This document shows, piece by piece, positions 5,549-6,534 of a stretch of 6,534 nucleotides of DNA. Position 1 is the first letter of the stretch; each line of letters starts with the position of its first letter. The notes under the pieces were generated by a model that was given only the letters and a program-made list of their open reading frames with translations, did not search any database and was not told the DNA's origin. This DNA is from Alphaproteobacteria bacterium (GTDB taxonomy: Bacteria > Pseudomonadota > Alphaproteobacteria > SMXP01): assembly GCA_021774995.1 (NCBI GenBank), contig JAJFIM010000230.1, forward strand, positions 1-6,534, written 5' to 3'. The position numbers and the translations under genes are program-made.

Positions 5549-6534
5549 GCAGACAGTCTCTTCTTCCGCGCCGCCTTTGCCTTAGACGTTTTGCCTTTTG
5601 CGGTTTTACGCGGAGTGGGGGCTTTGACCAGGGCGGCGCGCTTTTTCGCAGGTCTTGGCGCACGGGCTTTTGCGCCTTTGAGGAGCGCCTTTAAATAGTG
5701 TCCGGTGTAACTCTGCTTGACGCGCGCCACGTCTTCCGGCGCGCCGGCGGCGACAATCTCGCCGCCGCCCACGCCGCCCTCCGGGCCGATATCGATGATC
5801 CAGTCGGCGGTTTTGATCACTTCCAGGTTATGTTCGATCACCACAACCGTGTTGCCCTGGTTAACCAATTCGTGCAACACCTCCAGGAGTTTGCGCACGT
5901 CTTCGAAATGCAGTCCCGTGGTCGGCTCGTCCAGAATATAGATGGTGCGGCCGGTCGCGCGTTTGGACAGCTCCTTGGCGAGTTTGACGCGCTGCGCTTC
6001 GCCGCCCGACAATGTGGTCGCCTGTTGGCCGACTTTGATGTAATCGAGCCCCACGCGTTTCAGCGTTTCCAGCTTGTCGCGGATGGCGGGCACGGCGCGG
6101 AAAAAAGCGGCGCCTTCTTCCACTGTCATATCCAGGACGTCGGCGATGGATTTGTCCCGGAATTTTATTTCCAGAGTTTCGCGGTTATAGCGCTTTCCTT
6201 TGCACACGTCGCATTGCACATAGACGTCCGGCAGAAAATGCATTTCGATTTTTATCACGCCGTCTCCCTGGCACGCTTCGCAGCGCCCGCCTTTGACGTT
6301 GAACGAAAAACGCCCCGGCTTGTAGCCGCGCGTTCCCGATTCCGGCAGGCCGGCGAACCATTCGCGAATGGGCGTAAAGGCGCCGGTGTACGTGGCGGGG
6401 TTGGAGCGGGGCGTGCGGCCGATGGGGGATTGGTCGATGTCGATGATCTTGTCGATGAAGGCTGCGCCCTCAATGGCGTCATGGGCGCCGGGATGGGCTT
6501 TTGCGTTGTGCAGCTTGCGGGCCAGGGCGCGGTA
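5545..6534 (-). CDS. uvrA: UvrA, excinuclease ABC subunit A, C-terminal 329 residues
   Basis: DNA-damage-sensing ATPase of nucleotide excision repair, which loads UvrB at lesions. Read leftwards, the frame is open to the right window edge; a GTG at 6256-6258 is internal (V in GDGVIKIEMHF). Visible in order: QSPIGRTPRSNPATYTG (residues 35-51 of the fragment), GYKPGRFSFN, the C-terminal zinc module Cys85-x2-Cys88-x19-Cys108-x2-Cys111, the ABC signature LSGGEAQ at 175-181, Walker B IYILDEP at 198-204, and the H-loop histidine at 235 in VVIEHN. The Walker A of this ATPase domain and everything before it lie outside the window. The last 46 residues (284-329) form a tail with 18 Lys/Arg, about 12 Ala and no acidic residue. 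It is visibly richer in GC than the membrane genes. Stop codon overlaps that of paralog B. Confidence 0.98.
   Translation of the reverse strand, partial: YRALARKLHNAKAHPGAHDAIEGAAFIDKIIDIDQSPIGRTPRSNPATYTGAFTPIREWFAGLPESGTRGYKPGRFSFNVKGGRCEACQGDGVIKIEMHFLPDVYVQCDVCKGKRYNRETLEIKFRDKSIADVLDMTVEEGAAFFRAVPAIRDKLETLKRVGLDYIKVGQQATTLSGGEAQRVKLAKELSKRATGRTIYILDEPTTGLHFEDVRKLLEVLHELVNQGNTVVVIEHNLEVIKTADWIIDIGPEGGVGGGEIVAAGAPEDVARVKQSYTGHYLKALLKGAKARAPRPAKKRAALVKAPTPRKTAKGKTSKAKAARKKRLSA

Noticed and set aside
6256..6258. GTG as start of a short uvrA-like gene
   Set aside because: The frame continues upstream with the expected UvrA sequence, including the first two zinc-binding cysteines, to the window edge.

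Overview
The window most likely comes from an alphaproteobacterium of moderate GC content. The main reason is the UvrA C-terminus at the right edge, whose wording (for example around its zinc module) is of the alphaproteobacterial type; GMD, GDP-fucose synthase and the small membrane proteins are compatible with that. The taxonomic call is an inference from sequence style, not from a search. Protein-coding genes fill almost everything: six genes, two of them cut by the window edges, with gaps of 15, 74, 42 and 164 bases and one 4-base overlap. I see no tRNA, rRNA, CRISPR array, insertion sequence or integrase.

Left part (1-1908, + strand): the end of gmd (GDP-mannose 4,6-dehydratase) followed 15 bases later by fcl/wcaG (GDP-L-fucose synthase). 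Together they turn GDP-mannose into GDP-L-fucose, the donor for fucose in surface polysaccharides. This is probably the end of a polysaccharide sugar-nucleotide operon.

Middle part (1983-5548): a symmetrical-looking envelope module. Two paralogous polytopic membrane proteins of 312 and 314 residues (+ strand, 1983-2921 and 4604-5548) flank a 491-residue protein on the opposite strand (2964-4439) that looks like the YdgA/DUF945 family of exported or inner-membrane-anchored proteins. The paralogs share a near-identical first 36 residues and the same ribosome-binding block, so they derive from a duplication that included the translation start. Their function is not known to me.

Right part (5545-6534, - strand): the C-terminal 329 residues of UvrA, the nucleotide-excision-repair ATPase, ending in a lysine/alanine-rich basic tail. 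Its stop codon overlaps the stop codon of the second membrane paralog inside the palindrome TTAA.

The only substantial non-coding stretch is the 164-base divergent gap at 4440-4603. It holds a TATAAT box, a strong but unpaired-with-a-gene Shine-Dalgarno sequence, and several short inverted repeats that could fold into a three-way junction. This gap and the paralog pair are the most interesting parts of an otherwise ordinary region.
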